Source of the DNA: Micromonospora sp. DSM 45708
GTDB lineage: Bacteria > Actinomycetota > Actinomycetes > Mycobacteriales > Micromonosporaceae
DNA length: 64,000 bases
Direction: 5' to 3'
Assembly: GCF_039566955.1 (NCBI RefSeq)
Contig: NZ_CP154796.1
Span: forward strand, 3,906,001-3,970,000
The position numbers were made by a program, and so were the translations under genes. Position 1 is the first letter of the stretch, and each line of letters begins with the position of its first letter. Below are positions 53,901 to 62,089 of this stretch, in pieces. The notes under the pieces were generated by a model, which saw only the letters and a list, made by a program, of their open reading frames with translations, did no database searches and had not been told where the DNA came from.

Positions 53901-54862
53901 AGGGTCAGCGGCAGCGACGCCGTGGCCGGGTGCGTGCGGTCCAGGATGTCCACCACCGCGCGGTTCACCGGGGGCGGCTCGGGTGCGGTGGTGCTGCCGG
54001 TGAACAGGCGCAGGTCGGCGAGCTGGGTCAGCGGCTCGCCGCTGTTCGCGGTGACGTTCAACCGGTAGCGCGTGAACTCCTGCGGCGTGGCGATGTCGAA
54101 CCGCCGGGTCTGGAACCGGTCCGGGAACGTCTGCCCGGTGCGGCGGTCCAGGTCGGTCCAGCTCTGCCCGTCCGTGGAGCCCTGGAGCGTCCAGTCCTTC
54201 GGGTCCCGGCCGGCGGAGTCGTTGGCCGACGTGAGCGCGTAGCCGGTGATCCGCTTGGCCGCGCTCAGCTCGTACGCCACCCAGGCGGTCGGGGTGCGGA
54301 CCAGCCACTTCGTGTTGGCGTCCCCGTCGGTCAGCTTCTCCTTGGTCTCGTTGGGCGGGTTCTCGCCGCTGGCGGTCACCCGGGCCACCGGCTCGGCCAC
54401 CGGGATGGCGCCGGCCGGCCGGGTGCCGATCAGGCCGGTGAACCAGGTGGAGTCGACCTGCGCGCGGGCGGCGTCGGCGATGCCGACGAAGCCGCCGCCG
54501 GCCTTCACGTAGCTCTGCAGCGCCGACTCCTGGTCGCGGTTGAGCGCGGCGCCCGTCGCGGAGAGGAAGACCACGCTGCGGTACGCGGACAGCCCGGCCG
54601 TGGTGAACGTGCCCGGGTCGGTGGTGGCCGTGACATCGATGTCATGACCGGCAGCGAGTTGTTTGATGGTGTCCACGGCGCGCGAGACCGGGTCCTGTTG
54701 CTCGGCCACCGGGCCGTGGAACACGAGGACCGCGGTCCTCTGCGGTTGCGCCGCCTGCGGGGCTGCTGCCGATCGTGGCGCGGCCGCAGCCGCCGTGGTC
54801 GCCGGAATCAGTGCCGCGAAGGCCGCTACCGCGGCAAGGGTTCGTCGTAGTTTTCTGGTCAT
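50924..54862 (-). CDS. Giant secreted ThuA / sugar-dehydrogenase-like / PKD / DUF1080 protein
   Basis: A 1312-residue exported protein. Order: signal peptide (1-26); first half of a ThuA-like domain (43-150); F5/8-type C (discoidin) domain (about 165-295); second half of the ThuA domain (to about 415, ending GHTEGSYGEEAFRAHLAGAL); a glucose/sorbosone dehydrogenase-like beta-propeller (about 425-920); PKD domain (GGVSYRWEFGDGATSTEANP, about 925-1008); the cysteine module shared with the cupredoxin; and a C-terminal 3-keto-disaccharide hydrolase (DUF1080) domain (about 1100-1312). ATG 54862 is the first start in front of the signal peptide. It appears able to bind, oxidise and cleave a glycoside. 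Confidence 0.85.
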   Translation of the reverse strand: MTRKLRRTLAAVAAFAALIPATTAAAAAPRSAAAPQAAQPQRTAVLVFHGPVAEQQDPVSRAVDTIKQLAAGHDIDVTATTDPGTFTTAGLSAYRSVVFLSATGAALNRDQESALQSYVKAGGGFVGIADAARAQVDSTWFTGLIGTRPAGAIPVAEPVARVTASGENPPNETKEKLTDGDANTKWLVRTPTAWVAYELSAAKRITGYALTSANDSAGRDPKDWTLQGSTDGQSWTDLDRRTGQTFPDRFQTRRFDIATPQEFTRYRLNVTANSGEPLTQLADLRLFTGSTTAPEPPPVNRAVVDILDRTHPATASLPLTLTRSDRWENWDPNPIGSVHTLAQVEERHYNAGAGANGAFHPVSWCRDYDGGRSFYTGMGHTEGSYGEEAFRAHLAGALNWTTGRVRGDCQATIAANYKVERLTAANQTGQLDQIGEPHGLTIAPDGTVFYVGKAACPSGPVADWNDPKVGLGCGTIHSWDPRTKQAKLLTTLQVMGNRGSGSELVKNEEGLLGIVPDPAFAENDWLYVYWMPHESIDRVKRVGQRTVSRFTYDRQAQTIDQATRKDLLQFPVQIHSCCHAGGGMAFDAKGNLYVGSGDNNSSEGSQGYSGNNWTQEYQGISFQDARRTSGNTNDLAGKIIRIHPEPDGTYTIPEGNLFPPGTEKTRPEIYVMGVRNIARLQIDPMHQWLTAGWVGPDASSPSPTLGPAKYETATIITSAGNQGWPYCMGNRQPYRDRSTTDATVLTGWYDCDNLKNESPRNTGLVDIPAARDNMIWYSPDGGGPVFPKRTDGSGLPTYVAADATYTQPYLRGGGQAIMSGPTYHRELVDTTSGVAWPEHWDGKWLIGDQSNASNRIAVTVDPAGVPQAAPPVYAESLRAIIPGGNGDTRLQSWMDAKFGPDGALYLLDYGGGFFSLHPNQKLIRITYTGGAPTPAPAATSVAVQNKPLTIAFTGARSGGVSYRWEFGDGATSTEANPRHVYAKVGVYTAKLTVTYADGDTATVQTAVTVGCAVPDDRTTVWLGDTDTGVPSRVVGQGCTANDLIDDESTWADHDGFVRHVTTVARGLQDDDLLSSREAGTLTRLAAASPIGRDGHTGYEPLYDGTAESLLGWQQAPTGSFSIQPDGSLRPSGGLGMLWHTRELGDFSLKLQFKDIAPGTGRANTGVFIRFPDLRTPLEQRPPGSCGTIGSARTSTAWMAIYCGHEIQIYDGDTGEPQKTGSVYNFDPVPLAQAGVTPKNEWNDYEIRAVGQHYTMIRNGVVINEFDNTPGKQSSRAGDPPTDLRQFLRGFIGLQNHGDNDLAEFRNVRVREL

Positions 54863-54885
54863 GCCCGTCCCCACTTTCGGTTGGG

Positions 54886-55890
54886 TCAGCTTCCGTGCGT
54901 GTGGGTGTGGCCCTGGAACCGGTGGATCGCCTCCTCGGCGCCCGGCGGCATGCTGCCGTCGGCGTTGCGCACCAGGAAGATGCCGGCCATCCCGCCGTCG
55001 GAGTGGCTCTGCACGTGGCAGTGGTACATCCACGCGCCGGGTCCGACACCCTCCCCGGCCAGCACCTGGAAACCGAACGAGCTGCCCGGGTTGAGGTCCT
55101 TGTTGTCGATCACCAGGCTCGGGTCGCTCGGCCCCTCCAACATTCCGGTGCGGTTGTCCGCCCACCGGTGCGCGTGCAGGTGGAAGGTGTGGAACAGGTT
55201 GCCGTGGCCGATGGCCACCCACTCCACGCGCTCGCCCAGGTTCGCCTCGAACATCGGCGTCTCCGGGGCCATCCTGTTGTTGATCATCATCTCGTTGAAC
55301 ACGACGGTGAACTGCTTCGACGGCAGGATGTCGCCGCGCCGCCGGACGATCAGCGCCCCGTAGAGGCCCTTCGCGATACCGCCGGTGCCGTGGTCGGTGC
55401 CCATGGCGTGATCGTGGTAGTGCCAGTAGCCGGCGCTGCCGGGCATGTACCGCCGGCCGGCGGCGGCCACCATCTCGTGGGAGCGCCAGACGTACGTCCG
55501 CGTCTCGCCGGGGTTGTTGAACGAGGCGTTGAACGGACTGCCGTCGGATTCGGTGCTGTAGTCGACCCCGTGCGGGTGGATGGACAGCCGCTGCGTCGTG
55601 GTGTTGACCAGGGTAATCTCCAATGTGTCACCCTCGTACATCTCCAGGGTCGGCCCGGGGACGGTGGCCTGACCGGGTGCCAGGCCGTACCCGTACAGGC
55701 CGCCGGGCACCTGCTCGGCGTAGATGGTGACCTTCTTGGTGACGCCGGTGGCGGCTCGGGCGGGGCTGCCTCCGAACGCGGCGCCGATCGCCGGGGCGGA
55801 CGCGCCCAACGCCCCGGCGGCGAGCGCGCCGGTAGCGATCAGAGATCGGCGGGACAGGTGGCGGTCAGCGCCAATGGCGTGATCGTCCAT
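54886..55890 (-). CDS. Two-domain small laccase (multicopper oxidase)
   Basis: A 334-residue Tat-exported multicopper oxidase. The Tat signal contains SRRSLIATGALAAGALG. Copper-binding motifs: HPHGVDY and YWHYHDHAMGTDHG (domain 1), FHTFHLHAHRW and MYHCHVQSHSDGGMAG (domain 2). This is the small two-domain laccase (SLAC) layout, which acts as a trimer. I choose ATG 55890 because GGAG precedes it and the Tat signal starts there; upstream extensions are not signal-like. It is the first gene of the exported-protein operon. Confidence 0.9.
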   Translation of the reverse strand: MDDHAIGADRHLSRRSLIATGALAAGALGASAPAIGAAFGGSPARAATGVTKKVTIYAEQVPGGLYGYGLAPGQATVPGPTLEMYEGDTLEITLVNTTTQRLSIHPHGVDYSTESDGSPFNASFNNPGETRTYVWRSHEMVAAAGRRYMPGSAGYWHYHDHAMGTDHGTGGIAKGLYGALIVRRRGDILPSKQFTVVFNEMMINNRMAPETPMFEANLGERVEWVAIGHGNLFHTFHLHAHRWADNRTGMLEGPSDPSLVIDNKDLNPGSSFGFQVLAGEGVGPGAWMYHCHVQSHSDGGMAGIFLVRNADGSMPPGAEEAIHRFQGHTHTHGS

Positions 55891-56012
55891 GGGTCTCCGT
55901 TCCCGACCGGGCGAAGACGCGACGAAGGCAGGGTGCATCGACCCGAGCACGGGGGCGGTGGCACGACTGAGGGTGAGGCTCGTCGCGAACTTGCTCGGAA
56001 GACTCAAAGCTT

Positions 56013-56046
56013 TCGATGGATGACAGCAACTTATGTAATCCATCGA
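56013..56046. promoter_or_regulatory. Inverted repeat upstream of the laccase operon
   Basis: TCGATGGAT (56013-56021) and ATCCATCGA (56038-56046) form perfect 9-bp arms with a 16-base spacer, about 120-160 bp before the laccase start. The position fits a regulator site in the promoter region. Confidence 0.4.
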
Positions 56047-56142
56047 CGAAAGTACAGCCCTGATTGCAAAAAGATTACCTTGACGTCACGACGGCCATCG
56101 ATTGACATGAAGCTGACACACAAGCAGGAGCGCAGACGACGA

Positions 56143-56174
56143 CGCCGGGTTGCCCTCGATGGGGCAACCCGGCG
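56143..56174 (-). terminator. Intrinsic hairpin after the ABC-ATPase remnant
   Basis: Perfect 13-bp arms CGCCGGGTTGCCC / GGGCAACCCGGCG with a 6-base loop, about 20 bp past the stop codon at 56197. Confidence 0.65.
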
Positions 56175-56196
56175 GACCGGCGTACGGCAGCTGCGC

Positions 56197-56857
56197 TCAG
56201 AGCTTGTGGCGGTCGTCCGCCGGCAGGGCGGGGGCCTCCGGTGGCTCGGGCGACTGGACGGGAAGACCGAGCTGCGCGACGCGGGTCGGGTCGAGCACCC
56301 GGGCGAGGAAGGCGCGGGTCCGCTCGTGCTTCGGCGCGCCCAGCACCTCCTGCGGCGGGCCCTGCTCGACGACCACGCCACCGTCCATGAACACGACCCG
56401 ATCGGCGACCTCGCGGGCGAACGCCATCTCGTGGGTGACCACCATCATCGTCATGCCGTCCTCGGCCAGCTTGCGCATGACGGTGAGCACGTCGCCGACC
56501 AGCTCCGGGTCGAGCGCGGAGGTCGGCTCATCGAACAGCATCAGCTTCGGCTCCATCGACAGCGACCGCGCGATGGCCGCCCGCTGCTGCTGCCCGCCGG
56601 AGAGCTGCGCCGGGAAGGCGTCGGCCTTGTCGCTCAGCCCGACGCGCTCCAGGTTGGCCCGTGCGATCCGCGCGGCCTCGGCGCGACCGCGTCGCAGCAC
56701 CTTGCGCTGCGTGACGGTGAGGTTGTTCAGGACGGTCAGGTACGGGAACAGGCTGAACGACTGGAAGACCATGCCGATGCCGCGGCGGACCGCGTCGATC
56801 TCGACGTCCGGGTCGGTCATCTCGACCCCGTTGACCCAGATCCGCCGGTTCTGCGCA
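56197..56857 (-). pseudogene. N-terminally truncated amino-acid ABC ATPase (GlnQ-like)
   Basis: The frame reads ...[20 protein letters not shown], then [20 protein letters not shown], the signature [20 protein letters not shown], Walker [21 protein letters not shown] and [20 protein letters not shown]. The first 35-40 residues including the Walker A loop (GPSGSGKST) are absent: at about 56857 the homology stops and unrelated coding sequence from the opposite strand begins. Without Walker A it cannot be an ATPase. Its permease and binding-protein partners are not in the window. Confidence 0.78.
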
Positions 56858-57046
56858 TTCCTCGACTTCCCCTACCATCCCCGGCTGCACGCGCACAGCG
56901 CTCCACGCGAGTCGCACGGCCCGGCAGGCGACCGACGCCTGCCGATCGACAGGCGCGTCCGAGCTCTTTGCGACGAGCTGACCGAGCGGCTCGATCGCGC
57001 CGTGGCCGACACCCGATCCGAGACGGAGGCGGCCGATCGTGGCTGA
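56858..57046 (+). pseudogene. C-terminal fragment of an unidentified protein
   Basis: About 62 codons ([20 protein letters not shown], then RRVRALCDELTERLDRAVAD, ending ADRG) with good codon bias, and a stop that overlaps the next GTG by 8 bases. The N-terminus is lost at the junction with the ABC-ATPase remnant. The family is not recognised. Confidence 0.4.
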
Positions 57047-57282
57047 ACCCACAACCCGTACCGCGAAGGCGAGCACCTCGGCTGAGCCCGTTCGCACGGT
57101 CGGCGGCATATGGGTGCACCAGATCTTGGTCCGGCGCACGGCCATCGGCCAAACAGTGGCGCCGCCGGCTCGGTGCTTCAGCACGTCCAGCAGGAGAGCG
57201 AACCTTAGTTCGTGCTGCGTTCCCTGCCGACGCAGCGACCTCACCAACGCGGTCGTGCGCCAGGTCGTCGTCGATGGCTTAA

Positions 57283-58716
57283 TACTCCAGCCGGGGATGT
57301 TGACCTCGGCTGAGCTGCGGTTTGGTGCGGTGGGGGTACGAGGACAGCCACCGTCGATCATGGACGGTTGTGTGGACTGACCATGACGCAGCGGTGGCTG
57401 CCGGATACAGGGTAGACGCCCAGCGGTGGCGGGTGTTGTTCGACGAGCTGATGTTGACGGTCGGGCGGCGTTTCCGCAGGCCCGAGCCGCGCCGCCGGGT
57501 TCGTGACTTCGTCCGAGGGCTGTTGGCGCCGCTACCGCGGAAGAACTGCTGGAGCATCGCTGAGCACGCCGGGGACGCCAGCCCGGACGGGATGCAGGAC
57601 CTGCTGACCCGGGTGACGTGGGACGACGCTGAGGTTCGTGCCGATGTCCGCGAGTTCGTCGGTGAGCATCTCGGTGATGTCGAGGCCGTGCTGGTCATCG
57701 ACGAGACGGGTGATCTGAAGAAGGGCCGGCACACCGTCGGGGTACAGCGGCAGTACTCGGGCACGGCCGGGAAGATCGAGAACTGTCAGCTCGCCGTGCA
57801 CCTGGTCTATGCCACCGAGGCTGGGCACGCGATGCTCGACACGGCCCTCTACCTGCCGAAGTCGTGGTGCGACGACCCTGATCGCCGCGCCGAGGCCGGT
57901 GTCCCTGAGCAGGTGCGCTTCGCGACCAAACCGCAGTTGGCGTCCCGCATGATCGCCGCCGCGGTCACCGCTGGGCTGCCGTGCCGGTGGGCGACCGGCG
58001 ACGAGGCCTACGGCAGCGATCCGCGGCTGGCCGCCCGGCTGCGTCAGCTACGACTGGGCTACGTCCTGGCCGTGGCCTGCTCACATCAGGTGATCACCGG
58101 CCTGGGCATCTACCGCGTCGACGGCCTCGCCGCCGAGCTTCCCGACACCGCCTGGCAACGGCTCTCCGCCGGTCGAGGCGCGAAGGGCCACCGCTACTAC
58201 GACTGGTCCTTCGTCGCCCTGCCCCACGCCACCGACGCCCACGGCGGGCACCACTGGCTGCTGATCCGCCGCAGCCGCCGCACCGGTGAACTGGCCTTCT
58301 ACCGCTGCTGGTCACCCGAGGTCGTCTCCCTCGGCACTCTCGTCGCGGTCGCCGGCCGGCGCTGGAAGATCGAGGAGTCGTTCCAGGCCGCGAAGACTGG
58401 CCTCGGCCTCGACCAGCACCAACACCGCCGCTGGACCTCCTGGCACCGCTGGAGCACCCTGGCGATCCTCGCCCACGCGTTCCTCGCCGCCGCGACCACC
58501 GAGCACCGCCACCGCTACCAGCCGGTCGGGCTCATCCCCCTGACTGTCAACGAGCTACGCCACCTGTTCCACGTCCTGATCATCGAACCCACCCGCCGAC
58601 TCTGCGACCCGCTGCTCTGGTCAATCCGCCGACGCCGCCACCAAGCCCGCGCCATGAACAGCCACTACGCCCGACAAGCCCTCATCGAGCCGTGATCACG
58701 ATCCCCGGCTGGAGTA
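57283..58716 (+). mobile_element. IS701-family insertion sequence, copy 1
   Basis: A 1434-bp element with terminal inverted repeats starting TACTCCAGCCGGGGAT at both ends and a single transposase gene. It is flanked by TTAA on each side (57279-57282 and 58717-58720), a 4-bp target duplication fitting the YTAR preference of IS701. Copy 2 at 62090-63523 has the same length, matching ends and an identical encoded protein, in the opposite orientation. Confidence 0.93.
57322..58695 (+). CDS. IS701-family transposase
   Basis: A 457-residue DDE transposase: the first acidic region VLVIDETGDLKKG, the second ATGDEAYGSDPR, and the third AGRRWKIEESFQAAKTGLGL, as in IS701-family (DDE superfamily 1). LPRKNCWSIAEHAGDASPDG and QYSGTAGKIENCQLAVHLVY are typical. 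The start is a GTG at 57322; a later start near LTVGRRF is possible. Encoded within the element with no frameshift, so probably active. Confidence 0.93.
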   Translation: MVRWGYEDSHRRSWTVVWTDHDAAVAAGYRVDAQRWRVLFDELMLTVGRRFRRPEPRRRVRDFVRGLLAPLPRKNCWSIAEHAGDASPDGMQDLLTRVTWDDAEVRADVREFVGEHLGDVEAVLVIDETGDLKKGRHTVGVQRQYSGTAGKIENCQLAVHLVYATEAGHAMLDTALYLPKSWCDDPDRRAEAGVPEQVRFATKPQLASRMIAAAVTAGLPCRWATGDEAYGSDPRLAARLRQLRLGYVLAVACSHQVITGLGIYRVDGLAAELPDTAWQRLSAGRGAKGHRYYDWSFVALPHATDAHGGHHWLLIRRSRRTGELAFYRCWSPEVVSLGTLVAVAGRRWKIEESFQAAKTGLGLDQHQHRRWTSWHRWSTLAILAHAFLAAATTEHRHRYQPVGLIPLTVNELRHLFHVLIIEPTRRLCDPLLWSIRRRRHQARAMNSHYARQALIEP

Positions 58717-58972
58717 TTAACCCTCCTTGGACCGCAACTCGATTCACCGCTCGGCGATCCCGCCCAGTATCTGGCCGCCGGCGTCGGCCAACGCCTGCGT
58801 GAGATCGGTAGAGACGACAAGTGGTTGCCTCACTCGTCGTCGGCCGGTCAGAGTGACCTGTGAAGCCGGGCGGCGCCGTACGAAAGACCGAGACACCGCT
58901 GTCGCTGGCCGGGTCGTGAGCGTCGCTGGGATGCTCACCGGCTTTAAGGCTTCACCCGATGGAGGTGACGTG

Positions 58973-59266
58973 ATGGATTTCGTGGAGCTGGTGATCGACG
59001 GTCCCATCACTGTCGATCGCGACGACCTCGAAGATGAGCTCAACAACGCGCTCCTCGGACTCGGCGAGGTGACCGGCGCCGGAACGAGTGAGCAGGGCTC
59101 TCACCTTGACGTCGACATCCTTGCGGCAGCGGACAGGCAAGCCGTCCTGAACGCCATCTTCGGGGTGCTCGCCACCCTAGACGTTGGTGAGTCCGTGCGG
59201 GTCCGGCTTGGCGATGGGCAGACCTGGGTCCGCCCGAGCGAGTGGGAGCTTGCCGAGTCCCGCTGA
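58973..59266 (+). CDS. Small acidic hypothetical protein
   Basis: A 97-residue acidic protein (MDFVELVIDGPITVDRDDLE, then DELNNALLGLGEVTGAGTSE and HLDVDILAAADRQAVLNAIF). A GGAGGTGACG ribosome site precedes the ATG at 58973, which strongly supports the start. Looks like a compact alpha/beta domain. No family recognised; its small size and neighbourhood of immunity-like genes hint at a toxin-antitoxin or immunity role, which is speculation. Confidence 0.6.
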   Translation: MDFVELVIDGPITVDRDDLEDELNNALLGLGEVTGAGTSEQGSHLDVDILAAADRQAVLNAIFGVLATLDVGESVRVRLGDGQTWVRPSEWELAESR

Positions 59267-59326
59267 CGCCTGATATTCCCGTCCTAGCTGATGGTTGACG
59301 GAGGGGCCTAGGAAGATTCGGAGGGT

Positions 59327-59668
59327 TCAGCCGAGACGTGCTTGGGGTGGGGTCAGATCGTTGTGATGCTCGACTGAGCGGTGTCCTGGCCCGGTGTATT
59401 CGGTGAGGGTGAACCGGCGGTGGTCGTCGGTGGGGCGGACGGTGACGGCGGTGATGCGTTCGTCTTCGAAGCGCAGCGTGAAGACGGGATCTTGGTCGCA
59501 AAGGAACGCGAGGCCGTCGCGGTCCTCGTCGGTGTCGCTGACGAGGTGGCCATGGGCGCCCCAGCCGGCGTCGCTGGCGGTGATCACGACGGCCACTTCG
59601 ACGCTGCCGAGAAGGGTCGAGGTGTTGGCCCACCAGTCCAGCCAGCAGCGGCCCTCGAAGCGGTCCAT
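59327..59668 (-). CDS. Small hypothetical protein
   Basis: A 113-residue protein (RFEGRCWLDWWANTSTLLGS, then VEVAVVITASDAGWGAHGHL, DQDPVFTLRFEDERITAVTV and EYTGPGH). A GGGGGTG site precedes ATG 59668; longer frames upstream are less convincing. Not recognised; the WxDW and beta-rich pattern resembles small immunity-like proteins. Confidence 0.5.
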   Translation of the reverse strand: MDRFEGRCWLDWWANTSTLLGSVEVAVVITASDAGWGAHGHLVSDTDEDRDGLAFLCDQDPVFTLRFEDERITAVTVRPTDDHRRFTLTEYTGPGHRSVEHHNDLTPPQARLG

Positions 59669-59874
59669 GCCGTCACCCCCATTCTTACTGGACGTTTGTT
59701 TCGCGTTCGCATCAGTCACCTTTTCCAACCTGGCAGTCACGCTCTTCCAGCAGCGGCAGGTGTCCACCGGTGTCCGTGGTGGTCCGCCGCCGCGCGTGCC
59801 GATCGTCACCCACTTAGTCACCCGACCCAGGCCAGGGCATCGCTCACTTACACCGACTCCGCTACGGTCGCACT

Positions 59875-60069
59875 GTGGATCCTCGATCTAAACGAGCGGA
59901 TACCGGACGGTTACTCGGCACGCTGTTGCTGGTCGCTGGCTTCCTGACCTCGCTGCTCACCATGTCATCGGGCTACGACGGCGTGAAGCCGTATCTCGTT
60001 GCGTTTTTCCTCATCCTGACTGGCATGGGACTGCGCATTGAGGCCGCCATCACTGACCGGAAGTTGTAG
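59875..60069 (+). CDS. Small two-TM membrane protein
   Basis: A 64-residue protein with two hydrophobic segments (about 12-30 GRLLGTLLLVAGFLTSLLTM and 38-54 KPYLVAFFLILTGMGLRIEA). Start GTG 59875. No family can be named from such a short sequence. Confidence 0.42.
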   Translation: MDPRSKRADTGRLLGTLLLVAGFLTSLLTMSSGYDGVKPYLVAFFLILTGMGLRIEAAITDRKL

Positions 60070-60186
60070 CCCTCGACCTGGCCGGCCATCCGGCGCGCGC
60101 CACGTCATGCGGACCTTGACGCACGGACGGAGGGTCTGCTGCGCCGATAGGTGACATCTGAGACGGCTTGCCCTGCGGGCGGGCTA

Positions 60187-61063
60187 AGGGACGTCTCGTA
60201 ACTCGGTGGCCGGTCCATGGTGGATCATGGCGGGGTGCAGGTGATCTCGGCGGCCTGCCCGGAGTGGATCTTTCCGTTCACCGGGCTGCAGCCCGCCCAG
60301 TTCCGCAGGTTGGTCCGGCTGGTCGCCGAGCGTGGCGGTGACGCAATCGCTGACGGTCGTCCTGGCCGTCAGTGGTCTCTCGACCTCGCCGACCGGGTCT
60401 TGTTGGTCGCCGCGTACTGGCGCACCAACCTCACGATGCGCCAGATCGGCCCACTGTTCGGGGTGTCGCACTCCGCCGCCCACCGGGTCATCGACACCGT
60501 CGGCCCCCTGCTCGCTCTGGCACCGGTACGCCGGCGTCGGGTCGACCAGATCACCATCGTCGACGGCACCCTCATCCCGACCCGGGATCACCGCCTGGCC
60601 GCCCCGAGCAAGAACTACCGCTACTCGACGAACCTGCAGGTCGCCATCGACGCCCACACCCGCCTCGTCGTCGCCCTCGGCGACCCGCAACCCGGCAACC
60701 GCAACGACACCATCGTCTACCGCACCAGCGGCATCCAGCAAAAACTCGACGGGCGGCCGGTCATGGCCGACGGCGCCTACCGCGGCAACCCCGAGGTGAT
60801 CATCCCGTACCGCAAACCCGCCAACGGCAGCGATCTACCCGACTGGAAGAAGGACCTGAACAAGCAACACCGCACCGTCCGAGCGCAGGTAGAACACGCC
60901 CTCGCCCGCATGAAGACCTTCAAGATCCTGCGCGACTACCGCCGCGCCGCCCACACATTGACCGGCACCGCTTCCGGCATCGCCCACCTCCACAACATCA
61001 TCCTCACCGGGTGACACCAGCACCGGCGCCCGGCAACGCCTTCACCGAGTTACGAGACGTCCT
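60187..61063 (+). mobile_element. IS5-family insertion sequence inserted in IS3 debris
   Basis: An element of about 877 bp with 20-bp perfect inverted repeats, GGACGTCTCGTAACTCGGTG at 60189-60208 and its complement at 61043-61062. It is flanked by CTA on both sides (60184-60186 and 61064-61066), a plausible 3-bp duplication; the outer ends may be off by one or two bases. It contains one transposase gene. The right flank is the ribosome site and start of an IS3-type orfA, so it probably inserted into an older IS3 element. Confidence 0.8.
60217..61014 (+). CDS. IS5-family transposase
   Basis: A 265-residue transposase of the DDE_Tnp_4/IS5 type: N-terminal helix-turn-helix WRTNLTMRQIGPLFGVSHSA, acidic residue 1 in QITIVDGTLIPTRDH, the conserved motif SKNYRYSTNLQVAIDAHTR, acidic residue 2 in VMADGAYRG, and the glutamate in RAQVEHALARMKTFKILRDY. 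The frame is intact, so the element may be active. Confidence 0.9.
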   Translation: MVDHGGVQVISAACPEWIFPFTGLQPAQFRRLVRLVAERGGDAIADGRPGRQWSLDLADRVLLVAAYWRTNLTMRQIGPLFGVSHSAAHRVIDTVGPLLALAPVRRRRVDQITIVDGTLIPTRDHRLAAPSKNYRYSTNLQVAIDAHTRLVVALGDPQPGNRNDTIVYRTSGIQQKLDGRPVMADGAYRGNPEVIIPYRKPANGSDLPDWKKDLNKQHRTVRAQVEHALARMKTFKILRDYRRAAHTLTGTASGIAHLHNIILTG

Positions 61064-61079
61064 CTAGGAGGATGTCGCT

Positions 61080-61335
61080 GTGCCCAAGCCTTACCGCGAG
61101 AGTTCCGTGATGACGTCATGCGGGTGGCTCGCGACCGTGATCCGGGCGTGACGGTCGAGCAGCGCCAGGGATTTCGAAGTTCACCCGATGACGCTGTTCA
61201 AGTGGCTGCGCCAGGCCGACATCGACGCCGGCACCGAGCCTGGCGTCAGCGGCAGCGACTCGGCCGAGCTGCGCGAGGCCCGCAGGTGGATCAAGTTGCT
61301 GAAGGAGAACGAGGTCCTGCGACGGGCCAGTTGTG
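61080..61335 (+). pseudogene. IS3-family OrfA remnant
   Basis: From GTG 61080 (with AGGAGG upstream): PKPYR, then in a second frame RVARDRDPGVTVEQ, then in a third VHPMTLFKWLRQADIDAGTE, PGVSGSDSAELREARRWIKL and LKENEVLRRA. This is the IS3-family OrfA protein with at least two frameshifts and without its C-terminus. It probably carried the leader now interrupted by the IS5 element. Confidence 0.7.
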
Positions 61336-61454
61336 CAGCGTCTCGTGGTTGACGCTGGCTCCCGACCCATGTCACGGATCGTGCGACCGGAGCCGAGCAC
61401 CAACGCCGCATCCTGGCGCCGGAACTCATCGGAGTACTTGCTCTGTCGAGCCAC
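61330..61454 (-). pseudogene. Second IS3-family OrfA remnant, opposite strand
   Basis: On the minus strand AAGGAGGAGG precedes a GTG at 61454 and the frame ARQSKYSDEFRRQDAALVLG, then SGRTIRDMGRE. A shift follows, then SVNHETLHNW. It is the beginning of a different IS3-type OrfA, abutting the first remnant tail to tail near 61335. Confidence 0.62.
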
Positions 61455-62089
61455 AGCGGTTTCCTCCTCCTTGGCAGGATGCGAAGTCAGAAGGTGTCCG
61501 GTCTGAGGGGTCACCTCATTCCGCGCGCGCCCTGCGGCAGATTCATGTAGGGCGAGCAGGCTCAGATGTGGGCTGGGCAACCCGGGAGTTCGATTCCGCT
61601 CATTATCATCTTCGTGCCGCGAGCACAGCTGGGGCGTGGCAGTCGACTGGGAGAGGATCATGGCGGCGGAGGTTTGGAGCGTTCTGCCGGAAGGGCAGCG
61701 GCTCCCGTGGTTGTTCACGCCCTTCGAGCGTGTCGGCCCGTTGGAATTCGGCATGACGCACGACCAGGTTCAGGTTGCGGTGCAGGGTTTCCTCAGAGTC
61801 GCCGCCTGGCAGGGCACATCGGGCGGTGACGGGTGGGCGGATTTCTGGCTTGAGCAGCCACCCGGTGCGGGGTTCTCCGGGCCGGCGGTGACCGCCTACT
61901 ACGACGCGTCGATGGCACTCGCAGGTATCGCGCTCAATGCGCTGCGTGGCCCCCAGTTGACCCTTGGGGGAATGCGGCTGGTGGGACAGACGCCGTCGCG
62001 CCTTGAGGACGAATTCAGTGACTACCTCGCGGCCCACAGCATGGAGTTGCGGTACTCGCAGCACGCCGATCCGTGCTCACCGCACCTAG

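Larger units (their letters stand above)
57039..58863 (+). pseudogene. Small gene interrupted by IS701 copy 1
   Basis: If the IS (57283-58716) and one copy of the TTAA duplication are removed, the frame from GTG 57039 continues from GGC-TTA into ACC-CTC and reads QLDSPLGDPAQYLAAGVGQR, LREIGRDDKWLPHSSSAGQS to a stop at 58863. That gives 128 codons. The second half is protein-like; the first half (TTRTAKASTS...RRANLSSCCVPC) is less so, and may itself be shifted. No family is recognised. Confidence 0.45.

Noticed and set aside
56150..56857. Plus-strand coding frame across the ABC ATPase region
   Set aside because: Antisense shadow up to about 56857; only the part after it looks coding.
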